DNA from: JBBQER01 sp052148155
Lineage (GTDB): Bacteria; Actinomycetota; Acidimicrobiia; IMCC26256; PALSA-610
Reading direction: 5' to 3'
Assembly (NCBI GenBank): GCA_052148155.1
Contig: JBKQIY010000264.1
Location: 1-64,000, forward strand
Length of the DNA stretch: 64,000 bases
Below, piece by piece: positions 1 through 9,397 of this stretch. Positions within the stretch are counted from its first letter, which is position 1; each line of letters starts with the position of its first letter. The translations under genes were made by a program, and so were the position numbers. Under the pieces are notes generated by a model, which had not been told where the DNA came from, did not search any database, and saw nothing but the letters and a program-made list of their open reading frames with translations.

Positions 1-97
1 CGGATCTGGCGCGGCGGTCGGTGAGGGCTTCGGCCCGGACGTCGTCGGCGCCCAGACATCCGAGCACAACGCGCGGACCGGCCGCGCGCGACCACAC
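1..97 (-). CDS. Possible 5' end of a gene running off the window
   Basis: An open frame of 32 codons runs from a GTG at 97 to the window edge on the minus strand. Its support is an AGGAGG ribosome-binding site 7 bases upstream (105-110). The peptide begins MWSRAAGPRVVLGCLGADD and is not recognised. It would lie upstream of nothing else visible and be transcribed away from the rest of the window. Only the RBS and the open frame support it, so it could be chance. Confidence 0.3.
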   Translation of the reverse strand, partial: MWSRAAGPRVVLGCLGADDVRAEALTDRRARS

Positions 98-260
98 CAA
101 CGTGCCTCCTCGTCGTACCGCAGCGACGCGCGCGAGCGTCGCGCGACCGGCACTGATCAGGGCACCTGATCGCGATGTTCCGATTAGGACACAACCCACC
201 GTCGTTTTTCTGCGACTGGGACCGGTTGCTACAACGCGTTTGTGCCGAAGGTCGCTCGGT

Positions 261-1205
261 TTACGAGTGCGCTGGTTGTGCGGCTTCGAAACGACCGAGG
301 CCGTAGTCACCTGCGATGGTCGTGCGGTGCATGATCCGGGCGTGTTCGGGCTGCATGCCCGACACGGAGTGGAGAAGACGCCAGTTGTCCCAGACGATCA
401 TGTCGGTCGGTTCCCAATGGTGGAAGTAGCTGTGCTCCTTCGCCGCCTGAACGATCTCGTCGGACACAGCGGCGAGAAGTGCATCGCCGTCGGGACCTTC
501 TCGGCCCTCGATGCCTTTCGCCATCCAGGGGGACACGTGCAGGACCTTCTGACCTGAGCTACGAGTCCAGACCGCGGGGTGGAGGGCCCGGGGCCGGCCC
601 TCGTACTCGGCCATGACGTCGACGGCGGTCGCCGCCGGCTCGACCTCGACGAAACCGTCCGGTCGACCGAATTGAAGGTTCTCCAAGATCACATCCATCG
701 CGTAGATCACTGTGTTCCCCTCGATCTGGTCACGCACCTCGGGCGAGATCGCGTTGTAGAGGGCGATCCCGTCGACGAAGCCGGTCAGGCCCCCTTCGGG
801 TGGGACCACGACGGCGCGCAGTACCCCAGCGCGGTTGAGCTGGTCGTTGTAACAGTGGTCGAAGTGCCACGGCAGCCAGGCTGACAGGAGCCGACCGTCC
901 AGCCGCACAGCACCTGGCTGGTTTGGCTCGTGGCACATCTCGATGACCCCGAGCATGTCGTCGCCACCGGCCCGCGCGACCGCCTTGCTCGGGTGGTCTT
1001 TGAGCGGCCCAAAGACGTTGCTGAGCACCACGTGCATTTTCGGAGTCGGCTCGACGTCCTCGAAGATCAGCAGCCCATACTCCTCGAAGATCTCATTGAG
1101 CTTCGCTCGCAGGTCGGCGTCGCGAAGCCCGTCATAGGTCACACCCGCGACGCGTGCACCCGCGGAGAAATCGTCGCGGATCGGCCGCACCGTCATTGTC
1201 GTCAT
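261..1205 (-). CDS. TauD/TfdA-family Fe(II)/2-oxoglutarate dioxygenase
   Basis: A 314-aa protein of the TauD/TfdA family, which hydroxylates small substrates (taurine, aryloxyalkanoates, others) using Fe(II), O2 and 2-oxoglutarate in the cytoplasm. The iron-binding triad is visible: H-x-D in PWHFDHCY near residues 114-116 and the distal His in WRLLHSV near residue 276, followed by the 2-oxoglutarate-binding Arg in MHRTTI near 290. Length is normal for the family. The ATG at 1205 was chosen because a GAGGAG site lies 6 bases before it; a longer in-frame start at 1310 lacks this. It is monocistronic here. The substrate cannot be told from sequence. Confidence 0.9.
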   Translation of the reverse strand: MTTMTVRPIRDDFSAGARVAGVTYDGLRDADLRAKLNEIFEEYGLLIFEDVEPTPKMHVVLSNVFGPLKDHPSKAVARAGGDDMLGVIEMCHEPNQPGAVRLDGRLLSAWLPWHFDHCYNDQLNRAGVLRAVVVPPEGGLTGFVDGIALYNAISPEVRDQIEGNTVIYAMDVILENLQFGRPDGFVEVEPAATAVDVMAEYEGRPRALHPAVWTRSSGQKVLHVSPWMAKGIEGREGPDGDALLAAVSDEIVQAAKEHSYFHHWEPTDMIVWDNWRLLHSVSGMQPEHARIMHRTTIAGDYGLGRFEAAQPAHS

Positions 1206-1794
1206 GGTCTGCTCCTCGGAACCCCGAACCCGCCAACATTGTCGCGTCTTCTCGCCCGGCGCGCCCGTTGAATCCCGAGCGCCGCCGAGCTTCAATGACA
1301 CCTGAGACACGAGACATCGGGGACCGTCGCGCGCTTCTTGGACACTGCGCGTCGGTCGTTCGTTCCGTGTTGCCTCGTCCGACTTCCCTGCTCATAGACA
1401 GTGGCGGCCAGTCGTCGGGTGACGTCATCCCCAACACACCCCGACGGGTCGCGTTGGTTGCTCTCGTCGACCTGGGATGATGTGACTCGTTCAAGGAACA
1501 GTCGACCACAATGCGGCCCTCGAGTCTCGCCAGCGAGACGCCTGGGCAGGCGTGGAGGACACCACCGAAGGCGAGGTGATCTCTCATACTCTGGGACGAT
1601 CGAGTCTACGTGTGTCAGGCGGGTCGGAGATTCCCTCATCGCGATTCGGCGACGCGAGACCACACGCGACCTTGGCGCCGGACCGACTCCGTCACCTTCG
1701 ACGTTGGTGCCTTCGAAACAGTCGCGCATCACGCGACAGTCAGAATCTGAGGACGAGATGTCCTCTGTCGACGCACGAGAAAGGCGAAGTGATC
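1206..1794. other. Gene-poor divergent intergenic region
   Basis: About 590 bases between the divergent dioxygenase and acetyltransferase genes. Several open frames cross it on both strands, but their translations are Arg/Ser/Pro-rich and typical of non-coding high-GC DNA. No tRNA, repeat or convincing palindrome was seen. It should hold the promoters of both flanking genes. Confidence 0.5.
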
Positions 1795-2268
1795 ATGATC
1801 GTTCGGTCCGCGGCCCCAGACGACGCTGCGGCGCTTGCAGACGTGGCTTGCAGGGCGATCACGATCACCGGAGCCTCTGCATACGACGCTGACCAGATCG
1901 TTGTCTGGTCGAGCTCGTTCTCCCCGGCAGCTCTCCGACAGGTCGTGGATTCCACGAGCGTGTTCGTCGTCGATGACAGCGGTGAGATCGCTGGCTTTTC
2001 GAACCTTCGCATCCGCGAGAGTGAACGAGCCGAGTTGGATCTGCTGTACGTCGATCCTGGCTTCGCAGGTCGTGGTGTCGCCCGTCAGGCCGTCGCTGCG
2101 GTGGAGGCAGAAGCAACGCGACGAGGCATCACCCGACTCTGGGCTGACGCGTCGCTGCTCGCGGCTCCTGTGTTCGAGCACCTTGGATTCACGGTTGTCG
2201 AACGATACGACAAGGTCCGTGGTGCGGTCTCGTTTCCCAACACCTGGCTGGCCAAGGAACTGCGCTAA
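1795..2268 (+). CDS. GNAT-family N-acetyltransferase
   Basis: A 157-aa GCN5-related N-acetyltransferase, which moves an acetyl group from acetyl-CoA to an amine. It starts MIVRSAAPDDAAALADVA, the usual beta1-alpha1 of the fold. The acetyl-CoA loop is seen as LYVDPGFAGRGVARQAV (motif A, [RQ]-x-x-G-x-[GA]), and the end carries FEHLGFTVVERYDKV, the usual F-Y/E-x-x-GF strand. The ATG at 1795 follows an AAAGGCGAAG stretch and gives family length; the frame is open further upstream but reads as non-coding. The LLM gene follows 27 bases later in the same direction, so the two may be co-transcribed. Confidence 0.88.
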   Translation: MIVRSAAPDDAAALADVACRAITITGASAYDADQIVVWSSSFSPAALRQVVDSTSVFVVDDSGEIAGFSNLRIRESERAELDLLYVDPGFAGRGVARQAVAAVEAEATRRGITRLWADASLLAAPVFEHLGFTVVERYDKVRGAVSFPNTWLAKELR

Positions 2269-2295
2269 ACACTCGAGCGCTCCTACGATTCCAGC

Positions 2296-3270
2296 ATGTT
2301 CATGCTTCGGTTCGACATGCGCGCGCCCTCAGACGGTCCAGCGGCGATCGGCGACCTGTACCAGGCCGCTATCGAAATGTCGGTCTGGGGTGAGCAACAC
2401 AGCGCGGTCTCGGTCGTGTTGTCCGAGCATCACGCGTCGCCCGACGGATATCTCCCCTCACCGCTCCTGCTCGCAGCTGCGATCGCGGCTCGCACGTCGA
2501 CCGTACCGATCATGGTCGCCGCGCTCCTCGTCCCACTGCATGATCCGGTGAGGCTCGCCGAAGACATGGCGGTCCTCGACGTGATGAGCCGCGGGCGCGT
2601 CGCGTACGTCGCCGGCTTGGGCTATCGCCCCGAGGAGTACGAGATGTTCGGACGTTCGCTCGCATCGAGAGGCCGTCGGATGGACGAATGCCTCACGGTG
2701 CTGCGCCGGGCGTGGTCAGGCGAGGAATTCGCGTACGACGGCCGCACCGTCCGGGTGACGCCGCAGCCGACAACCGCGGGAGGTCCGCTCATGTTCTACG
2801 GCGGCGGAAGCGCTGCTGCGGCTCGTCGGGCAGCCCGCTTCGGGCTCGGGTTTTTCGCCCAAGTATCGGCGGCAGGCCTCGAGGACACCTACCGCGACGA
2901 GTGCGCGCTCCTCGGAACGCAACCAGGCATGTGCGTCCTCCCCGCGGCGGGCGGCGCGACGACGATCTTCGTGGCGGAGGACGTAGACCGGGCTTGGCAG
3001 CGTCTCGGACCGTTCATGTTGCACGACGCACGCATGTACGCGTCGTGGCTGCTCGATGCTCTGGCGGCGAGCAAGTCGACCGCGCCCACGATCGAGGCGT
3101 TGCGCGCCGAGGGCGGCGCGTATCGGGTCCTGACACCCGAGCAGGCGGTCGAGTACGTGCGCACATTTGGCACCCTCGCGCTGCACCCCCTGTGCGGCGG
3201 CTGCCCGCCGGAACTCGGGTGGGAGACGCTCCATCTCGTCGCGGACCGAGTGCTGCCAAGGCTGCGATAA
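2296..3270 (+). CDS. LLM-class flavin/F420-dependent oxidoreductase
   Basis: A 324-aa luciferase-like TIM-barrel oxidoreductase of the bacterial luciferase / F420-dependent family. Family marks are the N-terminal E-H-H triplet in LSEHHASPDGY, the strand VPIMVAALLVPLHDPVRLAEDMAVLDVMSRGR, and YVAGLGYRPEEYEMFG, with the C-terminal GPFML helix region. Members use FMN or F420 to oxidise or monooxygenate small substrates. The ATG at 2296 gives a full-length protein but has only a weak ribosome-binding site. It lies 27 bases after the GNAT gene. Cofactor and substrate cannot be told. Confidence 0.88.
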   Translation: MFMLRFDMRAPSDGPAAIGDLYQAAIEMSVWGEQHSAVSVVLSEHHASPDGYLPSPLLLAAAIAARTSTVPIMVAALLVPLHDPVRLAEDMAVLDVMSRGRVAYVAGLGYRPEEYEMFGRSLASRGRRMDECLTVLRRAWSGEEFAYDGRTVRVTPQPTTAGGPLMFYGGGSAAAARRAARFGLGFFAQVSAAGLEDTYRDECALLGTQPGMCVLPAAGGATTIFVAEDVDRAWQRLGPFMLHDARMYASWLLDALAASKSTAPTIEALRAEGGAYRVLTPEQAVEYVRTFGTLALHPLCGGCPPELGWETLHLVADRVLPRLR

Positions 3271-3510
3271 GCAGGCGAGGTGCCCCGTCACTCGCGCCGT
3301 CGAAGACCGCGACAGAGGCGTTTCACCGGACGCCCGCACCGGGCGGACACGATCGTGGCGTGCCCTGGGCGTCAGTTCCAGAACAATCGGGCAGTGTCGT
3401 CGATGACTTCTTCGAGGAGGGCCTCGACGAGGAGCCGCCGGCGTGTTGGTCGTCGGGCCGGTAGGTTCTTCGAAGCTGTCGCGGGCGTGGAGGCAGCGTA
3501 GGAGGTTGCT

Positions 3511-5076
3511 GTGAGACGGAGCGGTCACGGTCGGAACCGACTGTGCGCTCGCGCGGCCGTGGGTTTGGTCGTGGCGCTCGCGGCTGCGGGTTGTTCGAGC
3601 GCCCCGGGTCCACGACTCTCGTCGACTCGCCTACCGGCCCCCACCGTTCCTTCGTCGACGGCCGCACGGGCGACCGCAGCCGTTGTCCCGGCGGCATCGC
3701 TTGGCAACCTCACCACATACGACTACGGGAACGTCCGGTCCGGCCACGACATCGCAGATCCGAAGATCACGACGCTGTCGTCGAGGCCGATCTGGGACCA
3801 TACGCTCGACGGCGCCGTCTACGGTCAGCCGCTCGTCTACGACGGGACGGTCTACGTCGCGACCGAAAACGACAGCATCTACGCGCTCGCCGCCAAGACG
3901 GGCAAAGTCATCTGGCATGTTCACGTCGGGACCGCCGTGACCACGTCGGTGATCGATTCGGCACCGACCCTCTATGGCGGTTGCGGTGACATCAACCCGC
4001 TCGGGATCACCGGCACGCCGGTCATCAACCCCGCGAAAGGTCAGATCCTCGCGGCCGAGGAGACCGAGGTGGGCGGCAACCACTGGCAGAACATTCAGCA
4101 CTGGATCGTTGCGGTGTCGTTGACCACCCACCACGAGGTCTGGCACCGGCAGATCGACCCACCGCACGCGAACACCTCCAGCACCTATTACATCCCTGCC
4201 GAGCAACAGCGTCCGGCGCTCACACTGCTCGGCGGCGGTGTCGGCCGTGTCTACGTGAGCTTCGGCGGCCTCGACGGCGACTGCGGCCAATACCACGGCT
4301 ATGTCGTCGACCTTCCAGCATCGGGGAAAGGCGCACTCGTCAGCTACCAGGTCCCGACCCAGCGGGAGGGTGCGATCTGGGGGACGGGCGGCGCCTTCGT
4401 GCCGTCCGGAGGAGATCTGTTCGTTGCCACCGGGAACGGAAGCTCTAACTCGATTGCGCACTTCGACGAGGGCAACGCCGTCGTCGAGCTGTCACCTGCA
4501 CTGCAGCGCCTCGGGTTCTGGGCGCCCGCCAACTGGGTACAGCTCAACGACGAAGACTGGGACCTGGGTTCAGCCGGTCCGGTCGCGGTACCGGACTCGT
4601 CACTGTTGTTCGTTGCCGGCAAGCCCGCTTCGAACGGCAGCTTCGGCTATCTCATGAAACGCAAACCGCTCGGCGGGATCGGGCATGGCGCCTTCACCGG
4701 GCCGGTCTGTCTAGGCGGCGGCGCGTTCGGTGCCGACGCGACCGACGTGATCGGGACCGGCGCGAACGCTCACATCTACGTCTACGTGCCGTGCGGGAGC
4801 GGAACTGAGGCAATCGAGATCCATCCGTCGTCGATGTCTTTCCAACGCGTGTGGTCCGCTTCGACCGGCAGTCCCAACGGCTCACCCATCGTCGCCGGCG
4901 GACTTGTGTGGGCGCTCAACTGGAACACTGGCGGGCTCGAAGGAATGGACCCGACGACCGGCCACGTCACCATCGCGCGCTCAACCGACGGCGTCGAGCA
5001 CTTCGCCACCCCCGCAGTCGGCGACCGACTGCTCTTCGTGCCCACCCAGCGCGGCGTCGAAGCATTCGGGACTTAA
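3511..5076 (+). CDS. PQQ-type beta-propeller lipoprotein
   Basis: A 521-aa exported protein with PQQ-enzyme/BamB-like propeller repeats. The N-terminus is a lipoprotein signal: RR, a hydrophobic stretch, then LAAAGC with the Cys near residue 28. Propeller blades show the usual W-x-Y/V...GxVYAL pattern, for example VYGQPLVYDGTVYVATEND, SIYALAAKTGKVIWH and later GSPIVAGGLVWALNW. It is probably anchored outside the membrane. The GTG start at 3511 has AGGAGG 5 bases before it. It may be a dehydrogenase-like domain or a purely structural propeller. It stands alone, convergent with the hydrolase gene. Confidence 0.82.
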   Translation: MRRSGHGRNRLCARAAVGLVVALAAAGCSSAPGPRLSSTRLPAPTVPSSTAARATAAVVPAASLGNLTTYDYGNVRSGHDIADPKITTLSSRPIWDHTLDGAVYGQPLVYDGTVYVATENDSIYALAAKTGKVIWHVHVGTAVTTSVIDSAPTLYGGCGDINPLGITGTPVINPAKGQILAAEETEVGGNHWQNIQHWIVAVSLTTHHEVWHRQIDPPHANTSSTYYIPAEQQRPALTLLGGGVGRVYVSFGGLDGDCGQYHGYVVDLPASGKGALVSYQVPTQREGAIWGTGGAFVPSGGDLFVATGNGSSNSIAHFDEGNAVVELSPALQRLGFWAPANWVQLNDEDWDLGSAGPVAVPDSSLLFVAGKPASNGSFGYLMKRKPLGGIGHGAFTGPVCLGGGAFGADATDVIGTGANAHIYVYVPCGSGTEAIEIHPSSMSFQRVWSASTGSPNGSPIVAGGLVWALNWNTGGLEGMDPTTGHVTIARSTDGVEHFATPAVGDRLLFVPTQRGVEAFGT

Positions 5077-5139
5077 TTTGAAATAGAAGCGACCCGGCGG
5101 GCTGGAACGGCCGTCGGCCGGCTCGGTCGGACGGGCTCG

Positions 5140-5859
5140 TCAGCGTGTAGCAACCTCGGCGAGAGCTTCCGCGACCATCTCTGGTTCGGTGATCATCAAG
5201 TCGTGGCCAGTGTCGATCTCCCACAACCGGCCGGCGGCACGCGCCTTCGCGATGAGATCCCGATCGCGTGTCGCGACGGTCGAGGTACACACGATGTGGT
5301 AACGGGGTATCGCCCACAGTGCGGCCTCGTTCGTCAACCGCAACGGCTGCTCGAAACACTGCCAGGGATGCCCCGTGAGCCGGTCCGCCATCCATGCAAG
5401 GTCCGCGGGATCGGTCACGCCGTACAGCAGGCCAGCGTCCGGACCCGGCAGCAAGACCAGCTCGAGGCCGTCGACCATCTGGCCCATCGGACGTACCGCT
5501 TCAATGATGGGACCGGCGACGTCGACCAGCGACTGGCCGTTGATTGGCGTGGCTGCGTCGAGGTACACGATCCGGCCGATCCGATCAGCAGCACGGTCGC
5601 CGACGCCGGTGATCACCATTCCGCCGTAGCTGTGTCCGACGAGGATCACGTCGCGCAAGTCTTCGTAGTGAAGCGTGGCCAACACGTCCCGGATATGCAG
5701 ATCGAGGTCCACGTCGGCGCTCAGTAGATGCGACCGATCCCCGAGACCCGTCAGTGTCGGCGTGTACACGTCGTGCCCCGTCAGGCGGAGCAGCCGCGCC
5801 ACACGCTGATAGCACCAACTGCCATGTCCGCCGCCGGGCACCAAGACATAGGTCGCCAT
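5140..5859 (-). CDS. Alpha/beta-fold hydrolase
   Basis: A 239-aa alpha/beta hydrolase of the esterase/hydroxynitrile-lyase-like group. The start MATYVLVPGGGHGSWCYQRV carries the oxyanion HG motif, the nucleophile elbow is GHSYGG, and the C-terminus has LWEIDTGHDLMIT with the catalytic His. The acid is likely in IVCTSTVATRDRDLI. The ATG at 5859 fits the family start; a GAGGAG lies about 12 bases upstream. The frame remains open to 5976 without family-like sequence. It is divergent from the amidohydrolase gene at 6369 and has no operon partner. Confidence 0.87.
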   Translation of the reverse strand: MATYVLVPGGGHGSWCYQRVARLLRLTGHDVYTPTLTGLGDRSHLLSADVDLDLHIRDVLATLHYEDLRDVILVGHSYGGMVITGVGDRAADRIGRIVYLDAATPINGQSLVDVAGPIIEAVRPMGQMVDGLELVLLPGPDAGLLYGVTDPADLAWMADRLTGHPWQCFEQPLRLTNEAALWAIPRYHIVCTSTVATRDRDLIAKARAAGRLWEIDTGHDLMITEPEMVAEALAEVATR

Positions 5860-6368
5860 TCGTCGCTCGGTCTCCTCGTCGCATCGCAGGAACGTCGAAC
5901 GGGCGTTCCGTCGCACACGCCTAATACCGCCACGACGGTAACCGGACTGTCGAGATCGCGACGCTCGCTGCGGCACGGCACTTCATAACGTCCTACTGTC
6001 CGCGGCCCACAATTCCGGCCGCCCGTCCCGGTCGGCATCGCCGCGGGCGCAGTCGTCGAGAACTGGCGATCGATCCGCGCGTTGGTGCCTCTTGATGGGC
6101 GGTCTGTCTGGGGTAGCAGACGTGGAGCAGTGTCGCGAACGTCGAGGTCATGATTTGCCAGACGTGAGGAGCGTTACGTCGGGCGCGATCACACGGCCGC
6201 AGTCGGTACCGGCGAGCACGACCTTTTCCGTCCGTCGGCATGCACGACGGCTCGCGGTGGTTCGACATGCCTGGTCTTCAGGCGATGATCCGGGCGATTC
6301 CGTAAACTGACGTTGGTGTCAGGATTCCTGACGCTGGCCCGAGCGGGCCCCGAGCGGAAGGCACTGCA
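5860..6368. other. Divergent intergenic region with an operator
   Basis: About 510 bases between the hydrolase and amidohydrolase genes. No gene was recognised. Near its right end, 37 bases before the amidohydrolase ATG, it carries the compound palindrome at 6306-6332 listed separately. Confidence 0.5.
6306..6332. promoter_or_regulatory. Compound operator before the amidohydrolase gene
   Basis: Two overlapping palindromes are seen. GTCAGGATTCCTGAC (6318-6332) is a perfect 15-bp inverted repeat. It is the exact reverse complement of the site at 14851-14865 between marR and the MMPL gene. TGAC-N6-GTCA (6308-6321) overlaps it, so three half-sites follow each other about every 10 bases. The position, 37 bases before the ATG at 6369, suits a repressor site. 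Binding by the MarR protein encoded at 14894 is inference. Confidence 0.6.
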
Positions 6369-7598
6369 ATGGGCGAGCTGCCGAAGATTGTGAGCGTCGA
6401 CGACCACGTGGTGGAGCCACCGCACGTCTGGCAGGCATGGCTACCCGCGAAGTATCGGGAGAAGGGGCCGCATTCGGAGCGTAAGCGCTGGGGCGCGTTC
6501 CGGCTCAAGAAGGGCGCGAAGTATGAGATGACCGAGGATCCCGAAGGCGAATGGGGCGACGCCTGGATCTACGAGGACAAGGTCATCTACGTGCAGAAGA
6601 AGTTCGTCGCGATCCCGAAGTCAGCAACGTCGGGTGAAGACGTGTCAACGTTCGACAAGAAGGTCATGACGATGACCGCGGTCACCTACGACGACATGCG
6701 CCCGGGCTGCTTCGACGCCAAGGAGCGCAAGAAGGACTTCGAGCTCAACTGGGTCGATGGGTCGCTGCCGTTTCCGACGTTTCCGCGATTCTGCGGCCAG
6801 ACGTTCTACGAGGCTGACGACAAGGAGCTCGCGCTGGCCTGCGTGGAGGCCTACAACGACTGGATGGTCGACGAATGGTGCGATCCCGCGATCGGCATCA
6901 ATATCCCGTTGTGCATCATCCCGCTGTGGGACGTGGAACTCGCAGCCAAGGAGATCGAGCGCAACGCAGCGCGCGGCGTGCGGGCAGTGTGCTTCTCGGA
7001 GTTGCCAACCCGCCTCGACCTGCCGAGTATCCACACCGGCTACTGGGACCCGATGTTCACCATCTGCAACGACACCGGCACCACCGTGTGCATGCACGTC
7101 GGCTCGTCGTCGACCGACCCGTTCTCGTCGAGGGACGCGCCGGCGGGTGTGGGGAGCATGGTCAGCTTTAACAACTCGATGGCGTCGTTGGGCGACTACC
7201 TGTTCGGCGGGATCATGCACCGGTTCCCGAAGCTGAAGATCGCGTACTCCGAAGGGCAAATCGGATGGTTGCCGTACGCCCTCGAACGAGCCGACACGGT
7301 GTGGAAGGAGCACAACGCCTGGCAGAATTCTAAGCGCCTGTGCCCCGAGCCACCGTCGACCTACTACTACGACCGCGTGTTCGGCTGCTTCACCTGGGAC
7401 CGTCACGGCGTGAACTCGCTCGACGAGGTCGGCGAGAACAACATCTGCTTCGAGACCGACTACCCGCACACCGATACGACGTGGCCGAGCTCGAAGGAGT
7501 ATTGCGAAAAGGTCCTCGCCAACATCGATGACGACGAGCAGAAGTACAAGATCCTTCGCGGCAACGCGATCCGCATGCTCGAGCTCGACCGCGTCTAG
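6369..7598 (+). CDS. Amidohydrolase-2 family metal-dependent hydrolase
   Basis: A 409-aa TIM-barrel hydrolase/decarboxylase of the amidohydrolase-2 family (relatives include ACMS and gamma-resorcylate decarboxylases and many unassigned actinobacterial enzymes). The N-terminal metal motif is VSVDDHVVEPPHVW. The barrel shows HVGSSSTDPF (metal His) and the C-terminal FETDYPHTDTTWP, where the Asp is catalytic. The protein resembles those at 28885 and 30954 but is not clustered with them. The ATG at 6369 follows AGCGGAAGG at a short distance. The promoter region carries a palindrome shared with marR, which suggests common control. Confidence 0.87.
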   Translation: MGELPKIVSVDDHVVEPPHVWQAWLPAKYREKGPHSERKRWGAFRLKKGAKYEMTEDPEGEWGDAWIYEDKVIYVQKKFVAIPKSATSGEDVSTFDKKVMTMTAVTYDDMRPGCFDAKERKKDFELNWVDGSLPFPTFPRFCGQTFYEADDKELALACVEAYNDWMVDEWCDPAIGINIPLCIIPLWDVELAAKEIERNAARGVRAVCFSELPTRLDLPSIHTGYWDPMFTICNDTGTTVCMHVGSSSTDPFSSRDAPAGVGSMVSFNNSMASLGDYLFGGIMHRFPKLKIAYSEGQIGWLPYALERADTVWKEHNAWQNSKRLCPEPPSTYYYDRVFGCFTWDRHGVNSLDEVGENNICFETDYPHTDTTWPSSKEYCEKVLANIDDDEQKYKILRGNAIRMLELDRV

Positions 7599-7829
7599 CG
7601 GTTCGGGAACCTCCGGCGATTGCGTTGACGGCATCGTCCCCCGGCACCTTGTAACGGTCCCGGAACACTTCTCGTGGAAAACGGCGAGATGCGCGCCCAA
7701 ACGCGCGACAACGCACAACCGCGGGCCGGCCTGTCCCGGCACGCTGGCACAGAACGGCTCGCGAGATGGTCCGGCGTGAGATCGACCTGCGGTTGTTGGT
7801 GTTGGCTGAGGGTGGGCTCGGCTTGCGGG

Positions 7830-8291
7830 TTAGAACCTGACGTTGCATCCGATGCGCTGCATGTATTTGTCGATGCCAATCGTTGCGTGTTTGAGCGTCG
7901 GCGTTTGGAGCGTGCCGAGCGCGGTCGGGGCCAGCCTTGCGGCCTCGTAGTTCGCGGCTGCCAGGGAGTGCAGGAACCCGTCGAGCGTGGTCACGAAGGT
8001 GTGCATGTCGTCCTTGATCGCGGTTGGTGCGAGGGCGCGGGCTTCGTTCAGGCCGGACTCAAGGTTCCGGTAGTGCGTCTCGAGTTGGGTTGGCGTCGTG
8101 AGCGCAGCCTGCGAACTGTTAAACGCCGCTTGGTCGGCACGCAACCGGTCGCAGAAGCTCGATCGCGTGGCGTCATTCGACGTTCTCGTGGTTGTGGCGG
8201 ACACTTGGGTGATGGTCTTCGAGGAAGAACCGCACGCTGCGGCGATGACCGCAACGAGGACCGCTAGGGCACCGAGTCGTCTCATGTGCAT
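7830..8291 (-). CDS. Small lipoprotein of unknown function
   Basis: A 153-aa protein with a clear lipoprotein signal: MRRLGALAVLVAVIAAAC, then GSSSK, with the lipid-bearing Cys near residue 20. The mature part is helical and has two further Cys residues (FCDRLRADQ and RIGCNV), and it resembles no family I can name. Starts at 8291 (MHMRR) and 8285 (MRR) are both possible, and neither has a strong ribosome-binding site. It lies downstream of the FN3/sigma pair on the same strand, 83 bases away, and could be part of that unit. Confidence 0.65.
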   Translation of the reverse strand: MHMRRLGALAVLVAVIAAACGSSSKTITQVSATTTRTSNDATRSSFCDRLRADQAAFNSSQAALTTPTQLETHYRNLESGLNEARALAPTAIKDDMHTFVTTLDGFLHSLAAANYEAARLAPTALGTLQTPTLKHATIGIDKYMQRIGCNVRF

Positions 8292-8374
8292 ACTGTCTCG
8301 GCTCGTCTTGTGGGCGGAGATGTGCGCTCTCGGTCGGGCACCTCCGCCGCTCCGGCGGGTTGCGTGGCGTGCGC

Positions 8375-9397
8375 TCAGGTCACGTCGGCCTTGTTGCTGA
8401 TCGGGCCTTGGCTGCCGTCGCCGAGGGTGGTGAAGACTCGGTAGGTGTAGGGCACGCCGGGCGTGACGTTGTTGTCGACGAAGGTGAGTCCATTGGCGCT
8501 CTGGTAGATCGGTGCGTAGTCACTGCCGTTGCCTCCGGTGGTCCAGCGCCACAGCGCGTACTTCGCGACCGTTGCGGGCGCACTGCTCCACGCGCAGGTC
8601 ACTTGTGTGGGACCGGTGACCGAACACGACAGCTCGATCGACGGGCCGGACGGCTGCGTCGTCGTCGTGTCTGTCGGCTGCGTCGTCGTGGTCGTCTCTG
8701 TCGGCTGCGTCGTGGTTGCCGTCGTCGAGGTCGGCGAGGTGGTCCCGGTCGTCGGCGTGGTCAGGGCCAGGGTCGACGTCGTCACGTTGGTTGTCGAGGT
8801 CGAGGTCATCGTGCCGGCAACCGCGCCGGTGCCCGGAGGTGTGTGTTGCGACGCGCTCACGATCTTGTGCGTGTGATTCGCGTGCGGTCGTTGCGTCGTC
8901 GTTGCGAACGCCCGCGCTTGCGTGGTGGTCGTGGTCGCGGCCACAAGGACCCGGTGATGGTGGGGATGTCCGAGGCCGGGGACCGAGAATGGCAGCATGC
9001 CGGTGGCGCCGGCACCGGTGGTCGCCGCGGCAGCGACGCCAACCCCGAGCGCGATCTTGCCGGCGACGCCGAGCCCGGCCAGGAAACCTTGGATCTTCAT
9101 CTTTGCCTTCCTCCACTTCGACAGTCCGGCTTCCTGCGACGCAGGCCCGTTGACGTTGCTTGCTGCCGTCGCCGACAGGTCGCCTTTTTCGGTGGAGAAG
9201 CCAGCCGCCAGGACGGCTGCCATTGCCGTCGAAGGGGCAGGTACCGCTTCGATAGCGCTGCGAACACTCGACACGAACGACTTCAGCGGGTCGAGCGCCT
9301 CGCCGCGGGCAGTCCCGCCGAGCGCGGCCTCGATCGCACCGTCGTCGACGGGTTGATGTTCTGGCATCTCGCGAGCGTTACCGTCGAAGAGGCTCAT
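8375..9397 (-). CDS. Single-pass membrane protein with FN3 domain, coupled to an ECF sigma factor (putative anti-sigma factor)
   Basis: A 340-aa protein. Residues 1-105 are a soluble N-terminal region. About 110-135 is a membrane segment (FLAGLGVAGKIALGVGVAAAA). About 150-255 is a Thr-rich low-complexity linker, partly encoded by three 24-27-bp tandem copies at 8651-8725. About 255-340 is a fibronectin-type-III-like domain ending in VPYTYRVFTTLGDGSQG. Its ATG overlaps the stop of the sigma-factor gene (ATGA), so the two are probably translated together. That layout is typical of an anti-sigma factor. However, the N-terminus shows no obvious zinc-binding HxxxCxxC motif, so the role is inferred from context only. 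Confidence 0.7.
   Translation of the reverse strand: MSLFDGNAREMPEHQPVDDGAIEAALGGTARGEALDPLKSFVSSVRSAIEAVPAPSTAMAAVLAAGFSTEKGDLSATAASNVNGPASQEAGLSKWRKAKMKIQGFLAGLGVAGKIALGVGVAAAATTGAGATGMLPFSVPGLGHPHHHRVLVAATTTTTQARAFATTTQRPHANHTHKIVSASQHTPPGTGAVAGTMTSTSTTNVTTSTLALTTPTTGTTSPTSTTATTTQPTETTTTTQPTDTTTTQPSGPSIELSCSVTGPTQVTCAWSSAPATVAKYALWRWTTGGNGSDYAPIYQSANGLTFVDNNVTPGVPYTYRVFTTLGDGSQGPISNKADVT
8651..8725. repeat. Three short tandem copies encoding a Thr-rich linker
   Basis: Three imperfect tandem copies beginning CGGCTGCGTCGTCG, 24-27 bases each, lie inside the FN3 membrane-protein gene. On the coding strand they give repeated TTTTQPT/TETTT peptides. This is linker expansion within a coding sequence, not an intergenic repeat. 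Confidence 0.6.

Noticed and set aside
6645..7742. A 365-codon minus-strand frame over the 6369 amidohydrolase gene
   Set aside because: Arg/Val/His-rich shadow of a well-supported gene on the other strand.
8651..8725. CRISPR-like short repeats
   Set aside because: The copies are contiguous, lie in a coding sequence and encode a Thr-rich linker; there are no spacers.
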